From the NCBI GenBank assembly GCA_001897355.1, contig MKST01000005.1:158787-222786 (forward strand): DNA of 64,000 bases, read 5' to 3'. The position numbers and the translations under genes are program-made. Under the pieces are notes generated by a model that saw only the letters and a list, made by a program, of their open reading frames with translations, did not search any database and was not told the origin of the DNA. The DNA comes from Solirubrobacterales bacterium 67-14 (GTDB lineage Bacteria; Actinomycetota; Thermoleophilia; Solirubrobacterales; 70-9). Positions 7,332 to 19,489 of this stretch are shown piece by piece (the first letter of the stretch is position 1; the number at the start of each line of letters is the position of its first letter).

Positions 7332-8921
7332 CTACTCCTTGGCGAAGCCGGGGGCGGTGGCGCTCGGGTCCGGGCCCATGCCCGGGGCGACGTGCTTCGG
7401 GGGACCGTCCGGACCCTCGTCGGCCGGGTTGACGTTGCCGGTCGGCACGTCAGGCTGGCGCGGCACCGGGGAGGGTGACGGCAGCGTGTTCAGGAAACGG
7501 TCGGCCATGCGAGCGGCCTGACGGCCCTCGTTGATCGCCCAGACGATCAGCGACTGGCCGCGACGCGCGTCGCCGGCAGCGAAGACGCCGGGGATCGAGG
7601 TCTCGTAGGTGCCTGCCTTGACGTTGCCACGCTGGTCCTTGTCCACGCCGAGCTGGTCGAGCAGCCCCTGCTCGGGATGGAGGAACCCCATCGCCAGCAG
7701 GACCAAGTCGGCCTTGATCTCGAACTCCGAGCCCTCGACCGGGGCGAAGGGCGGTTCGGCGCCGGCCTCGGCCACGGTGATCGAGCTGACCTGGCCGCTC
7801 ACGCCGTTGAACGATGTCGTGGTGACCGAGAAGTCCTGTTCTCCCCGCTCCACCGCGATCGCCTCTTCCATCGCGTAGGAGAGGCGGAACTTGACCGGCC
7901 AGAGCGGCCACGGAGTGCGGTCGTCGGGACGGTGCTCCGGCGGCTCGGGCAGCAGCTCGAGCTGGACCACCTGGGCGGCACCCTCGCGGATCGAGTGGCC
8001 GACGCAGTCGGCACCGGTGTCGCCACCGCCGATCACGACCACGTTCTTGCCCTTGGCCGAGATCGGCGCCGGGGCCGGAGCCTCGACCGTCGGCTTGGGG
8101 CCGACTTCGGCCGCCAGCCAGCGGTTGCGGCTGTAGAGATAGTCCATCGCGAAGTGGACGCCATCTAGCTCGCGGCCCGGGGCGGGCAGGTCTCGCGGCA
8201 CCCGGGATCCGGTCGCCAGCACCACCGCGTCGTACTTTTCACGCAGCTCTTCGACGGTGACATCGACACCGACGTCGACGCCGCACTTGAGTTCCACCCC
8301 TTCGTGGACCAACTGCTGGACGCGACGCTCGACCACGGTCTTCTCGATCTTGAAGTCCGGGACGCCGAAACGAACCAGGCCGCCGGCGGCCTCGTCGCGC
8401 TCGAAAAGGGTGACGCTGTGGCCGGCCCGGCGCAACTGCTGGGCGGCGGCCATGCCGGCCGGTCCGGAACCGACCACGGCGACCTCCCGGCCGGTCTCGC
8501 GCTTCGGCGGGCGAGGACGGATCCAGCCTTCCTTCCAGGCGCGGTCGGCGATCGTCTGCTCGATCTGCTTGATCGTGACCGCCTGGCCCTCGTTGATCTC
8601 CAGCACGCAGGCCGCCTCGCAGGGGGCCGGGCAGAGCCGCCCGGTGAAGTCGGGGAAGTTGTTTGTCGCATGCAACTGGCGGATCGCGTCCTGCCAGCGG
8701 CCGTGGTAGACGAGGTCGTTCCAGTCCGGGATCAGGTTGCCAAGCGGGCAGCCGTTGTGGCAGAAGGGAACGCCGCATTCCATGCAGCGGGCACCCTGGT
8801 CCGAGAGCTCCTCGTCGGAGCGCTTGACCACGAACTCGTTGTAGTCCTCCGCTCGTTCCTTGGGATCCCGGTAGGGGATCCCGGCCCGTTCAATCTCGAG
8901 AAAACCGCCGAGCTTGCCCAT
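7332..8921 (-). CDS. gltD: Glutamate synthase (NADPH) small subunit
   Basis: The 529-aa beta subunit of NADPH-GOGAT passes electrons from NADPH through FAD and iron-sulfur clusters to the large subunit. The N-terminal Cys-rich segment (CMECGVPFCHNGCP, then CPAPCEAACV) binds [4Fe-4S] clusters. An FAD Rossmann motif (VVGSGPAGMAAA, about residue 150) and an NADPH motif (VVIGGGDTGADC, about 295) follow, and the GD box (GVFAAGDARRG) is near 450. About 45 residues of Pro-rich C-terminal extension are not part of the usual family. It starts 2 bp after gltB stops, a clear operon. Confidence 0.96.
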   Translation of the reverse strand: MGKLGGFLEIERAGIPYRDPKERAEDYNEFVVKRSDEELSDQGARCMECGVPFCHNGCPLGNLIPDWNDLVYHGRWQDAIRQLHATNNFPDFTGRLCPAPCEAACVLEINEGQAVTIKQIEQTIADRAWKEGWIRPRPPKRETGREVAVVGSGPAGMAAAQQLRRAGHSVTLFERDEAAGGLVRFGVPDFKIEKTVVERRVQQLVHEGVELKCGVDVGVDVTVEELREKYDAVVLATGSRVPRDLPAPGRELDGVHFAMDYLYSRNRWLAAEVGPKPTVEAPAPAPISAKGKNVVVIGGGDTGADCVGHSIREGAAQVVQLELLPEPPEHRPDDRTPWPLWPVKFRLSYAMEEAIAVERGEQDFSVTTTSFNGVSGQVSSITVAEAGAEPPFAPVEGSEFEIKADLVLLAMGFLHPEQGLLDQLGVDKDQRGNVKAGTYETSIPGVFAAGDARRGQSLIVWAINEGRQAARMADRFLNTLPSPSPVPRQPDVPTGNVNPADEGPDGPPKHVAPGMGPDPSATAPGFAKE

Positions 8922-8923
8922 AC

Positions 8924-13516
<4,593 letters not shown>

Positions 13517-13671
13517 ATATGCGCGCTTGTCGTGCCGCAGAGCGGCGTTTGGTTGTCGAGACGGGTAGTCGCAGCGGTGGGAACCGCTGTTCAAAGTGGG
13601 CCAGCCCACCGGAGCAGTTTACCGAAGCACGTCCACTCTCATATGTCCGGCGGGCCAAACTCCTTCGGCCA
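13517..13671. promoter_or_regulatory. gltB upstream region with small hairpins
   Basis: This 155-bp gap lies between gltB's start and the stop of the next SDR gene, both on the minus strand. It contains a 7-bp hairpin (CAGCGGT 13572-13578 with ACCGCTG 13583-13589) and a tight GTGGGC/GCCCAC dyad (13596-13609). It must hold the gltBD promoter or leader, but no convincing -35/-10 pair or known riboswitch was recognised. Confidence 0.3.
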
Positions 13672-14502
13672 TCAGGTGCGATCGGCAGCTTGTTCTTCGT
13701 AGTCCTTGCGACGCACGGGATCGGCTGCCGCAAGCACCTTGTCGGCTCCCGTCAGGGCCAGGATCCTCTCCCGGGCGCGGCGCGGGAGCAGCCGTACCGG
13801 AGCGTCCAGCCACTGGTTGACGGCAGGGACCCAGACTTCCGAGCCGCCTTCCGCCATTGTTTTCGTCACCGCAGCCGCGATGTCCGATGGCTCGAGCGCG
13901 TCCATCAGGCCGATCTCGGGGAGCCCGGCGGCAAGCTCCGTGTTGACGATGCCCGGAAGCACCCAGGCGATCCCGACGCCGCTGCCCTTGAGCTCGCCCC
14001 GGACCGCTTCCGAGTATGCGATCACGGCCGACTTCGTCGCGCAGTAGGTCGCTCCGCCCGGCAGGCCCGCCTTGCCGGCCTGGGAGGCGATGTTGATGAT
14101 CCGGCCGCGATGCCTGGGCTTCATCAATCCGATCGCGAGCTGGGTTCCGTTGATCACGCCGGTCAGGTTCACGGCGATCATCGCGGCGGTGGCGGCCGGA
14201 TCCTCCTCTTCGGCCGGCCCGACGATCATCACGCCGGCGTTGTTGACCAGTCCGTCCAGAGGCCCGAGAAGCGATTCGGCCGAATCGAGGAATTGCCGGA
14301 ACGAGTCGCGATCGGCCACGTCCAGGTGGAGACCGACCGCGTTTTCCCCGAGCTCTCCCGCCGCGGCGGTCGCCTTTTCAAGGTCCAGATCACCGATCGC
14401 GACCCGTGCTCCCTGGCCCACCATGGCCTCGGCGGTCGCACGACCGATCCCCTGGGCCCCACCCGTTATCGCGACAACCGCACCTTCGAGGCTGGTCTCC
14501 AT
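13672..14502 (-). CDS. SDR family oxidoreductase
   Basis: A 276-aa classical short-chain dehydrogenase. TGGAQGIG (about residue 12) binds NAD(P), NNAG is near 85, and YCATKSAV (about 150) carries the catalytic Tyr and Lys. The C-terminal 60 residues (PAVNQWLDAPVRLLPRRARE) resemble actinobacterial SDRs of unassigned substrate. It is paralogous to the SDR at the left end of the window. ATG at 14502 is preferred to TTG at 14511. It diverges from ccdA. Confidence 0.88.
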   Translation of the reverse strand: METSLEGAVVAITGGAQGIGRATAEAMVGQGARVAIGDLDLEKATAAAGELGENAVGLHLDVADRDSFRQFLDSAESLLGPLDGLVNNAGVMIVGPAEEEDPAATAAMIAVNLTGVINGTQLAIGLMKPRHRGRIINIASQAGKAGLPGGATYCATKSAVIAYSEAVRGELKGSGVGIAWVLPGIVNTELAAGLPEIGLMDALEPSDIAAAVTKTMAEGGSEVWVPAVNQWLDAPVRLLPRRARERILALTGADKVLAAADPVRRKDYEEQAADRT

Positions 14503-14528
14503 GGCCGCCAAAGTAACCTCTTTGGGCC

Positions 14529-15323
14529 TTGCCGTTTGCAGATCTGATCCCCGTGGGCCTCTCTGGCCTCCCCTTAGCCGCCAGCGACCCCGCGGCTGGT
14601 GTCGGCCTGCTGACCGCGCTGGCCGCCGGCATCGTTTCCTTCCTCTCTCCTTGCGTGTTGCCGATCGTGCCTGGCTATCTCTCCGCGGTCTCCGGCGTCG
14701 CGGTAACCGACCTCGACCGGGCCGACTGGCGCAAGGTGCTGGCCCCGAGCCTTATTTTCTGCGCCAGCTTCTCGGCCGTCTTCATCCTGCTCGGGATGGG
14801 AGCGACCAAGATCGGCTCGCTGCTTTCCGACCACCGTGACCTGCTGGACAAGATCGCGGCCGGCCTGATCATCGCCATGGGTGTGTTCTTCGTGGCCTCG
14901 TTCTTCGTCACCCGGCTGAACAAGGAATGGCATGTCGACGCTCTGATGCAGAGGGCCGGCAAGGGAGGTCCGCTAGTCGCCGGGGCCGCCTTCGCCGTCG
15001 CCTGGACGCCTTGTATCGGCCCGACCCTAGGCGCGATCCTCGCCACCGCCTCGCTGACCGATTCGGCGGCCCGGGGCGCCCTGCTGCTGGCCGTCTACTC
15101 GGCCGGCCTGGCGATCCCCTTCCTGCTCACCGCCCTCGCCTTCAGCCGGATGACCACCGCGTTCGCCGTAATCAAGCGGCACTACGGCCTGATCATCGCG
15201 ATCGGCGGCGTGATCCTGATCATCATGGGCGTCCTGATCTGGACCGGTGAGCTTTACCGCATCAACATCGAGATCCAGAACTGGATGACCGACCTCGGCA
15301 TCGACTTCTGGAATTCCGTTTAG
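14529..15323 (+). CDS. ccdA: Cytochrome c biogenesis protein CcdA
   Basis: A polytopic membrane protein of about 264 aa with six predicted helices that carries reducing equivalents across the membrane for cytochrome c maturation or extracytoplasmic thiol reduction. The two redox Cys motifs, SPCVLPIVPGY (helix 1) and TPCIGPTLG (helix 4), are both present. A TTG at 14529 or a GTG at 14553 could be the start; a TAACCT box at 14514-14519 fits a transcript beginning near the TTG. The partner genes (resB, resC, a thioredoxin) are not adjacent, but a c-type cytochrome is encoded at 59 kb. Confidence 0.9.
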   Translation: MPFADLIPVGLSGLPLAASDPAAGVGLLTALAAGIVSFLSPCVLPIVPGYLSAVSGVAVTDLDRADWRKVLAPSLIFCASFSAVFILLGMGATKIGSLLSDHRDLLDKIAAGLIIAMGVFFVASFFVTRLNKEWHVDALMQRAGKGGPLVAGAAFAVAWTPCIGPTLGAILATASLTDSAARGALLLAVYSAGLAIPFLLTALAFSRMTTAFAVIKRHYGLIIAIGGVILIIMGVLIWTGELYRINIEIQNWMTDLGIDFWNSV

Positions 15324-15324
15324 G

Positions 15325-15660
15325 TCAGTTCCACCGGCCCGGGCTGTCCGGGACCTCGGGTGTTGCGGGGGCGTCCGGCTCTTCCTTGGTGCCCGGGGTG
15401 ACGGTGACCAGCTCTTCGGCGATCGCCTCGACTTCTTCGAGCTCGTCGCCTTCCATGTCACGCGAGCAGACGATGTGGAAGCGGCCGGTGCCGATGTTCG
15501 CGTCGGGAACGATCGGCAGGCCGCGGATCTCTTCCCAGCCGAGGCGTTCGACCTCGAAGGGGTTCATCCTCACTTCCGCGGCCGGGTAGGGACAGGTCGC
15601 GTTGTGATGGTCGATCGCCTTCGAGATCGCCTCGAGGTTCTTCGATTCGGCCGAGCTCAT
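15325..15660 (-). CDS. Hypothetical protein
   Basis: A small acidic protein of 111 aa that I do not recognise. The ordered part is residues 1-90, with an HHNATCPYPA segment, an NPFEVERLGWEEIRGLPI segment and an HIVCSRD segment containing a second Cys. The C-terminal 25 residues are Pro/Glu-rich. The ATG at 15660 is used; longer in-frame starts run through a large palindrome. It lies 1 bp from the stop of convergent ccdA, and downstream of rlpA on the same strand after a 177-bp gap full of palindromes. No function can be assigned. Confidence 0.7.
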   Translation of the reverse strand: MSSAESKNLEAISKAIDHHNATCPYPAAEVRMNPFEVERLGWEEIRGLPIVPDANIGTGRFHIVCSRDMEGDELEEVEAIAEELVTVTPGTKEEPDAPATPEVPDSPGRWN

Positions 15661-15695
15661 GCCCCGATGATGCCACAGCCCCGGCACCACAAACC

Positions 15696-15743
15696 CCGGT
15701 GGGTCGGATTTCCGGTCCATTCGCCGGAAATCCGACCCACCGG
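15696..15743. repeat. Long perfect palindrome (20-bp arms)
   Basis: Arms 15696-15715 and 15724-15743 are perfectly complementary with an 8-nt loop (TCCATTCG). The core arm GTGGGTCGGATTTCCG recurs in the palindrome at 17065-17106, so the two bracket the rlpA gene and its riboswitch. It lies between rlpA's stop and the hypothetical gene's start, both on the minus strand, where it could act as a terminator. The recurrence suggests a dispersed intergenic repeat family. Confidence 0.75.
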
Positions 15744-15767
15744 CCTGGCCGGTTCGAATAACCGCAA

Positions 15768-15835
15768 CCGGAGTCCGTTCATCCATTCATTGTCTCTTTG
15801 AACGGACGGGTTGAACTGGGAGGCGCGCCAGCGCC
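15768..15835 (-). repeat. Two-hairpin intergenic element, copy B
   Basis: Read on the minus strand, a small hairpin (GGCGC/GCGCC, 15822-15835) comes first. Then come AACCC, a perfect 9-bp stem (15799-15807 with 15773-15781) around a 17-nt loop ending AATGAATGGA, and the flank TCCGG (15768-15772). Loop and flanks match copies A, C and D, while the stem sequence is unrelated to theirs. It begins just after the rlpA stop at 15838, in the same sense as rlpA. Confidence 0.7.
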
Positions 15836-15837
15836 GA

Positions 15838-16860
15838 CTACTTATTGCTCCAGACGACTCCGACCCCGCCGAAGCCGAGGTCCTTCTTGGTCTGTTCCGT
15901 CAGGTCCCAGTCTCGGCCGGCGACGTAGGGGCCGCGGTCGATCACCCGGGCGACCACGGTGCGGTTCCCGTACTGGAGCGTGACCTTGGTGCCACAGGGC
16001 AGTGACTTGTTGGCGACCCCGCGGGTGGTCGGGGTCAGGGTGCCGCCGCAGGCGACGCCGTTGCCGTAGAGGCCCGGGCCGTAGTAGGACGCGTGTCCTG
16101 GCCGGAGGGCGCTGAAGCGGCGGCGCAGGCTGGCGTCGCCGGTCGACCGACGGCTCTTCATGGCCCAGACCCGGTAGCTGAAGTCGCCATTCGAGCGCGG
16201 GGTCCAGCGGACCCGGAAGCGGCCGTTGGCCCGGGTGCGGGCGGTGATGACACCCTCGCCCCGGACGCGAACCTTCACGGTGCGGACCCCGCGGGGAACC
16301 ACGTTGCCGCGAACCACCAGGCTGCGGCCCAGCTTCACGTAGCGTTCCGAACGTCCCAGCTTGACGTGGCCGATCACGGTCACGCGGCGGGCCTTCGAGC
16401 GGCGGCCGTCGCCCGATACCGCGCGGAGGCTCGTGTTCGACCGGGCCCGGACCTTGGTGTGGAATCCACCCTTCTCGTTGGTCTTCAGCTTGCGCAGCGT
16501 GTGCCAGCGGCCGTCGAACCTGGCCTCGATCCGCAGGTGGCCGCGGCTCCGGCTGCCGGTCTTGCCCCGCAGCCGGAACTTGCCGCCGAAGTTGACGCTG
16601 CGGTCGGCGACTTTGAGGACGACCCGACCCTTACGGTGCGGGTTGGCCTCCTCCGAGCCTTCCGGCAGCGGTGAGGTGGATTCGGCCGAGTCCTTGCCCG
16701 AGGTCGTACCGGTTGCGCCGGTCGGCCCGGTCGCGGTTGCAGTCGGGGTCGCCTCGCCGGCGGATGCGTCACCGACGACCTCGCCGACCACGGCGAGGAC
16801 CGTGAAGCAGGCGATCAGGGACAGGGCTATGGAGGCACGGAAAATCCGGCTGGTACTCAT
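15838..16860 (-). CDS. RlpA-like double-psi beta-barrel cell-wall protein
   Basis: An exported protein of 340 aa. The signal peptide (about residues 1-35) is followed by a Thr/Gly-rich linker, a middle region of basic beta-rich repeats (about 75-240), and a C-terminal double-psi beta-barrel of the RlpA type (ASYYGPGLYGN, LPCGTKVTL, VIDRGPY, WDLTEQTKKDLG). RlpA proteins are septal lytic transglycosylases acting on peptidoglycan; here activity is inferred from the fold. A c-di-AMP riboswitch lies in its 5' leader and GGAG sits 8 nt before ATG. Control of wall-remodelling genes by this riboswitch class is well established in actinobacteria. Confidence 0.87.
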   Translation of the reverse strand: MSTSRIFRASIALSLIACFTVLAVVGEVVGDASAGEATPTATATGPTGATGTTSGKDSAESTSPLPEGSEEANPHRKGRVVLKVADRSVNFGGKFRLRGKTGSRSRGHLRIEARFDGRWHTLRKLKTNEKGGFHTKVRARSNTSLRAVSGDGRRSKARRVTVIGHVKLGRSERYVKLGRSLVVRGNVVPRGVRTVKVRVRGEGVITARTRANGRFRVRWTPRSNGDFSYRVWAMKSRRSTGDASLRRRFSALRPGHASYYGPGLYGNGVACGGTLTPTTRGVANKSLPCGTKVTLQYGNRTVVARVIDRGPYVAGRDWDLTEQTKKDLGFGGVGVVWSNK

Positions 16861-16876
16861 TCTTGCTTCTCCTTTT

Positions 16877-17041
16877 CAGGCGCCTGCGGAGTTAGCTGAC
16901 GGATTCGTCCGGGCCTTCCTGGACCGGCCTACCGACGGATCACCGCCGGATTCACCCCGGCGGCCACTTTCGGCCGCTGCGACCGGGATCGGTCGCGGTT
17001 GGGTTCCCCGCCTTCCCCGACTGGCGGGGAAGCTCGGCGCA
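16877..17041 (-). ncRNA. c-di-AMP riboswitch (ydaO/yuaA class)
   Basis: The leader of the rlpA-like gene contains the conserved segments of the ydaO class in order on the minus strand: GGGGAACCC (17001-17009), GGGGTGAA (16951-16958), and CCGTCAGCTAACTCCGCAGG within 16881-16902. The outer ends GCGCC/GGCGC can close the P1 helix. It ends about 12 nt before the GGAG ribosome-binding site, so ligand binding could control translation or transcript elongation. The class and its preference for cell-wall hydrolase genes are established knowledge. Confidence 0.9.
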
Positions 17042-17064
17042 CGATTGCCGGCCCCTCGAGCCCA

Positions 17065-17106
17065 GTGGGTCGGATTTCCGGCGTGAGTGACGGAAATCCG
17101 ACCCAC
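17065..17106. repeat. Perfect palindrome (16-bp arms)
   Basis: Arms 17065-17080 and 17091-17106 pair perfectly around a 10-nt loop. The arm GTGGGTCGGATTTCCG is the same as in the palindrome at 15696-15743. It lies in the divergent gap between rlpA and nadE, upstream of the riboswitch, so it is not placed as a terminator for either gene. Confidence 0.75.
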
Positions 17107-17181
17107 CGCGTGATGCGGGGGCCGGCGATTGTTAGCGTTTTGTTAGTAACCGAGTGTGGAGGAGGCCCGGGATTCTGTGTG

Positions 17182-17200
17182 TGCGGTGCTTCACACCGCA
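17182..17200 (+). promoter_or_regulatory. Hairpin in the nadE leader
   Basis: TGCGGTG (17182-17188) pairs with CACCGCA (17194-17200) around CTTCA, about 40 bp before the nadE start. A TTGTTA-rich segment (17133-17153) just upstream is the likely promoter area for nadE or rlpA, but no clean pair of boxes was found. No known riboswitch was recognised. Confidence 0.3.
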
Positions 17201-17239
17201 GGAACCCCTGCAAATCGGGATACTCCGGCTGTGAGCGGC

Positions 17240-18850
17240 ATGCCGAAGATCGCCCTGGCCCAAGTCAATCCGACCGTCGGGGATCTCGACGAGAACGCCG
17301 CCCTGGTCAGCGAATGGACCGGCCTCGCTCTTGCGGCCGGGGCCGAGATCGTCGCTTTCCCCGAACTGGTTCTGACCGGCTACCCGGCCGAGGACCTCTA
17401 TCTGCGGCCCGATTTCGTCGCCGCCGCCGGGGAGCGCCTGAAAGAGATCGCGAAAGGGGTCGGGAACATAACCGCCCTGATCGGCTTCCCCGATCCGGTC
17501 GGCGACCCGGTCGGCCGGGCTATCGCCGCCAACGCCACCGCGGTGGTCAGCCAGGGTGAGGTCCGCGCCGTCTACCGCAAGCGTCTGCTGCCCAACTACG
17601 GGGTCTTCGACGAGTACCGGACCTTCCGCAACGGGGCCGAACCGCTGGTCACCGAGATTGCCGACCGGCAGGTCGGGATCACGGTCTGCGAGGACTGCTG
17701 GGACCCGGACTCCCCCGTCTTCGCCGACCTGGCCCTCGGCGCCGAGCTGATCGTCAACTCGTCCGCTTCGCCCTACCACCGCGGCAAGGGCCGCGAGCGC
17801 GAGGAGATCTTCCGCCAGGTCGCTCTCCGCAAGGGCCTGCCGGTGGCGATGGTGAACATGGTCGGCGGCCAGGACGAGCTGATCTTCGACGGCTCCAGCG
17901 TCCTGATCGCCGCGGACGGCTCGGTCCTCGCCCGGGCCGGGCAGTTCACCGAGGACCTGGTGGTCTATGACCCCGACGAGGAGACCACGCCCGTGGCCGA
18001 ATGGATGGGAGACCTCGACGAGGTTTACACGGCCCTGGTCACCGGGCTGCGCGACTACGTCGTCAAGAACGGCTTCGGGCACGTCGGGCTCGGCCTCTCG
18101 GGTGGTATCGACTCGGCCCTCGTCGCCGCCCTCGCCGCCGACGCGCTCGGCCCCGAGCAGGTCACCTGCGTAGTCATGCCCTCACCCCACTCCAGCGGCG
18201 AGACGCAGGCCGACGCCCGCGAGATGGCCGGCCGGCTCGGGACCGAGCTGATCGAGTTCTCGATCGAGGAGACGATGGCCAGCTACGACAAGGTGCTGGG
18301 CGATGATGCGACCGGGCTGGCGGCCGAGAACCTGCAGGCGAGGATTCGCGGCAACCTGATGATGGCCCTCTCCAACAGCCGCGGCTGGCTGGTCCTGACC
18401 ACCGCCAACAAGAGCGAGACCTCGGTCGGCTACTCCACCCTCTACGGCGACATGGCCGGCGGCCTCGCCCCGATCAAGGACGTGCCGAAGACCCTGGTCT
18501 ACGAGCTCTGCCGCCATCGCAACGGCTCCTCGCCGGTGATCCCCGAGACGATCATCAGCCGCCCGCCATCGGCCGAACTGCGGCCGGGCCAGCTCGACAC
18601 CGACTCGCTGCCCGACTACGACCAGCTGGACCGGATCCTCAAGCTGTACGTCGAGGACGACCTCGGGCCGGCCGCGATCGCGGCCCGAGGCGAAGACCCA
18701 CGAGTGGTCGCCGACGTGATCGCCAAGGTCGACCGGGCCGAGTACAAACGCCGCCAGTCACCCCCGGGCCTGAAAGTCACAACCAAGGGATTCGGCCGCG
18801 ACAGACGTATGCCGATAACGAATCGTTATCGGCCCTGGCAGCCGACATAA
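17240..18850 (+). CDS. nadE: Glutamine-dependent NAD+ synthase
   Basis: A 536-aa enzyme making the last step of NAD biosynthesis: amidation of nicotinic acid adenine dinucleotide with ATP and glutamine. The N-terminal nitrilase-type glutaminase domain shows FPELVLTGYPAEDL (Glu), YRKRLLPNYGVFDE (Lys) and VCEDCWD (Cys). The C-terminal synthetase domain (from about residue 265) has the PP-loop GLSGGIDSAL and TANKSE. The ATG at 17240 fits the domain start; a GTG at 17231 is possible. The length matches the shorter NadE-Gln type rather than the 680-aa mycobacterial enzyme. Confidence 0.95.
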   Translation: MPKIALAQVNPTVGDLDENAALVSEWTGLALAAGAEIVAFPELVLTGYPAEDLYLRPDFVAAAGERLKEIAKGVGNITALIGFPDPVGDPVGRAIAANATAVVSQGEVRAVYRKRLLPNYGVFDEYRTFRNGAEPLVTEIADRQVGITVCEDCWDPDSPVFADLALGAELIVNSSASPYHRGKGREREEIFRQVALRKGLPVAMVNMVGGQDELIFDGSSVLIAADGSVLARAGQFTEDLVVYDPDEETTPVAEWMGDLDEVYTALVTGLRDYVVKNGFGHVGLGLSGGIDSALVAALAADALGPEQVTCVVMPSPHSSGETQADAREMAGRLGTELIEFSIEETMASYDKVLGDDATGLAAENLQARIRGNLMMALSNSRGWLVLTTANKSETSVGYSTLYGDMAGGLAPIKDVPKTLVYELCRHRNGSSPVIPETIISRPPSAELRPGQLDTDSLPDYDQLDRILKLYVEDDLGPAAIAARGEDPRVVADVIAKVDRAEYKRRQSPPGLKVTTKGFGRDRRMPITNRYRPWQPT

Positions 18851-18851
18851 G

Positions 18852-18945
18852 TAAGTCGGGCGGGGTCCGACCCGCCCGTTGGGTGGGCGGGACGAACGCT
18901 GACCCGCCGACCCACAGAATGACTTGATGGATGGGTCGGCTCCGA
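18852..18945 (+). repeat. Two-hairpin intergenic element, copy D
   Basis: Hairpin 1 (18857-18864 with 18871-18878, GGGCGGG/CCCGCCC core) is part of a 26-nt segment (18852-18877) identical to 5409-5434. Hairpin 2 has a perfect 9-bp stem (18906-18914 with 18932-18940) around a 17-nt loop ending TTGATGGA, flanked by GACCC and TCCGA. It fills the gap between convergent nadE and the thioesterase gene, so it could be a bidirectional terminator. Confidence 0.7.
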
Positions 18946-18954
18946 TTAGTGGCG

Positions 18955-19383
18955 CTACTTGCTTATGAACTGAGACAGGTCGGCGCCTTCGGGGGCTTCG
19001 CGGACGGCCATGGTCATCTGGGCGATGGCGCAGACCCGGCCTTCGCCGTCCTTTACCTCGGCCTTCCAGACCCAGGTCATGCGGCCGCGGTGCACCGCGT
19101 TCGCGACCACCTCGACGTCGCCGGACGAGATCGGCCGCAGCAGGTTCACCGAGATGCTCTGACCCATTGCGATCCGGCCCTCCGGCAGCACCGCGTGGGC
19201 GGTCGCCATCGAGCAGACGCTCTCGACCAGGCTGGCCATCACGCCACCGTGCATGATCGCCATCGGCTGGCGATGGTCGTCCCGCATGGTCAACCGGACG
19301 ATCGCCTGGTCGGGGTCGGAGGAAACCCACTCGGTGCCGAGCAGGTTGTCAAACGGGGATTCGGGAAGCGTCACGTCTGGCAT
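18955..19383 (-). CDS. PaaI-family hotdog thioesterase
   Basis: A 142-aa single-domain hotdog protein, predicted to hydrolyse acyl-CoA thioesters. The MHGGVMASLVES motif (about residues 44-55) is the PaaI signature with the catalytic-site Gly and acidic position, and a VNLLRPI strand follows. Substrate is unknown; relatives act on phenylacetyl-CoA or other aromatic and medium-chain CoA esters. It stands alone, convergent with nadE and divergent from the HTH/membrane gene. Confidence 0.85.
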   Translation of the reverse strand: MPDVTLPESPFDNLLGTEWVSSDPDQAIVRLTMRDDHRQPMAIMHGGVMASLVESVCSMATAHAVLPEGRIAMGQSISVNLLRPISSGDVEVVANAVHRGRMTWVWKAEVKDGEGRVCAIAQMTMAVREAPEGADLSQFISK

Positions 19384-19475
19384 CGGCCCGGATCATACGG
19401 GTCCGGCCACGGAAGTCGACCCGCTCAGCCGCTGCTCAGGAACGACTCAGGAAACGGGTGACCCGGCCGAACCCG

Positions 19476-19481
19476 TAGGGT
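19476..19481 (+). promoter_or_regulatory. Candidate -10 box (TAGGGT) for the HTH/RskA-like gene
   Basis: TAGGGT fits the TANNNT pattern and lies 8 nt before the ATG at 19490, which has no Shine-Dalgarno sequence. This suggests a leaderless mRNA. No clear -35 box is seen. Confidence 0.33.
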
Positions 19482-19489
19482 TACCGCCC

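Noticed and set aside
13517-13609. N-terminal extension of gltB
   Set aside because: The extra 31 residues are not family-like and would move the catalytic Cys far from the usual short propeptide distance.
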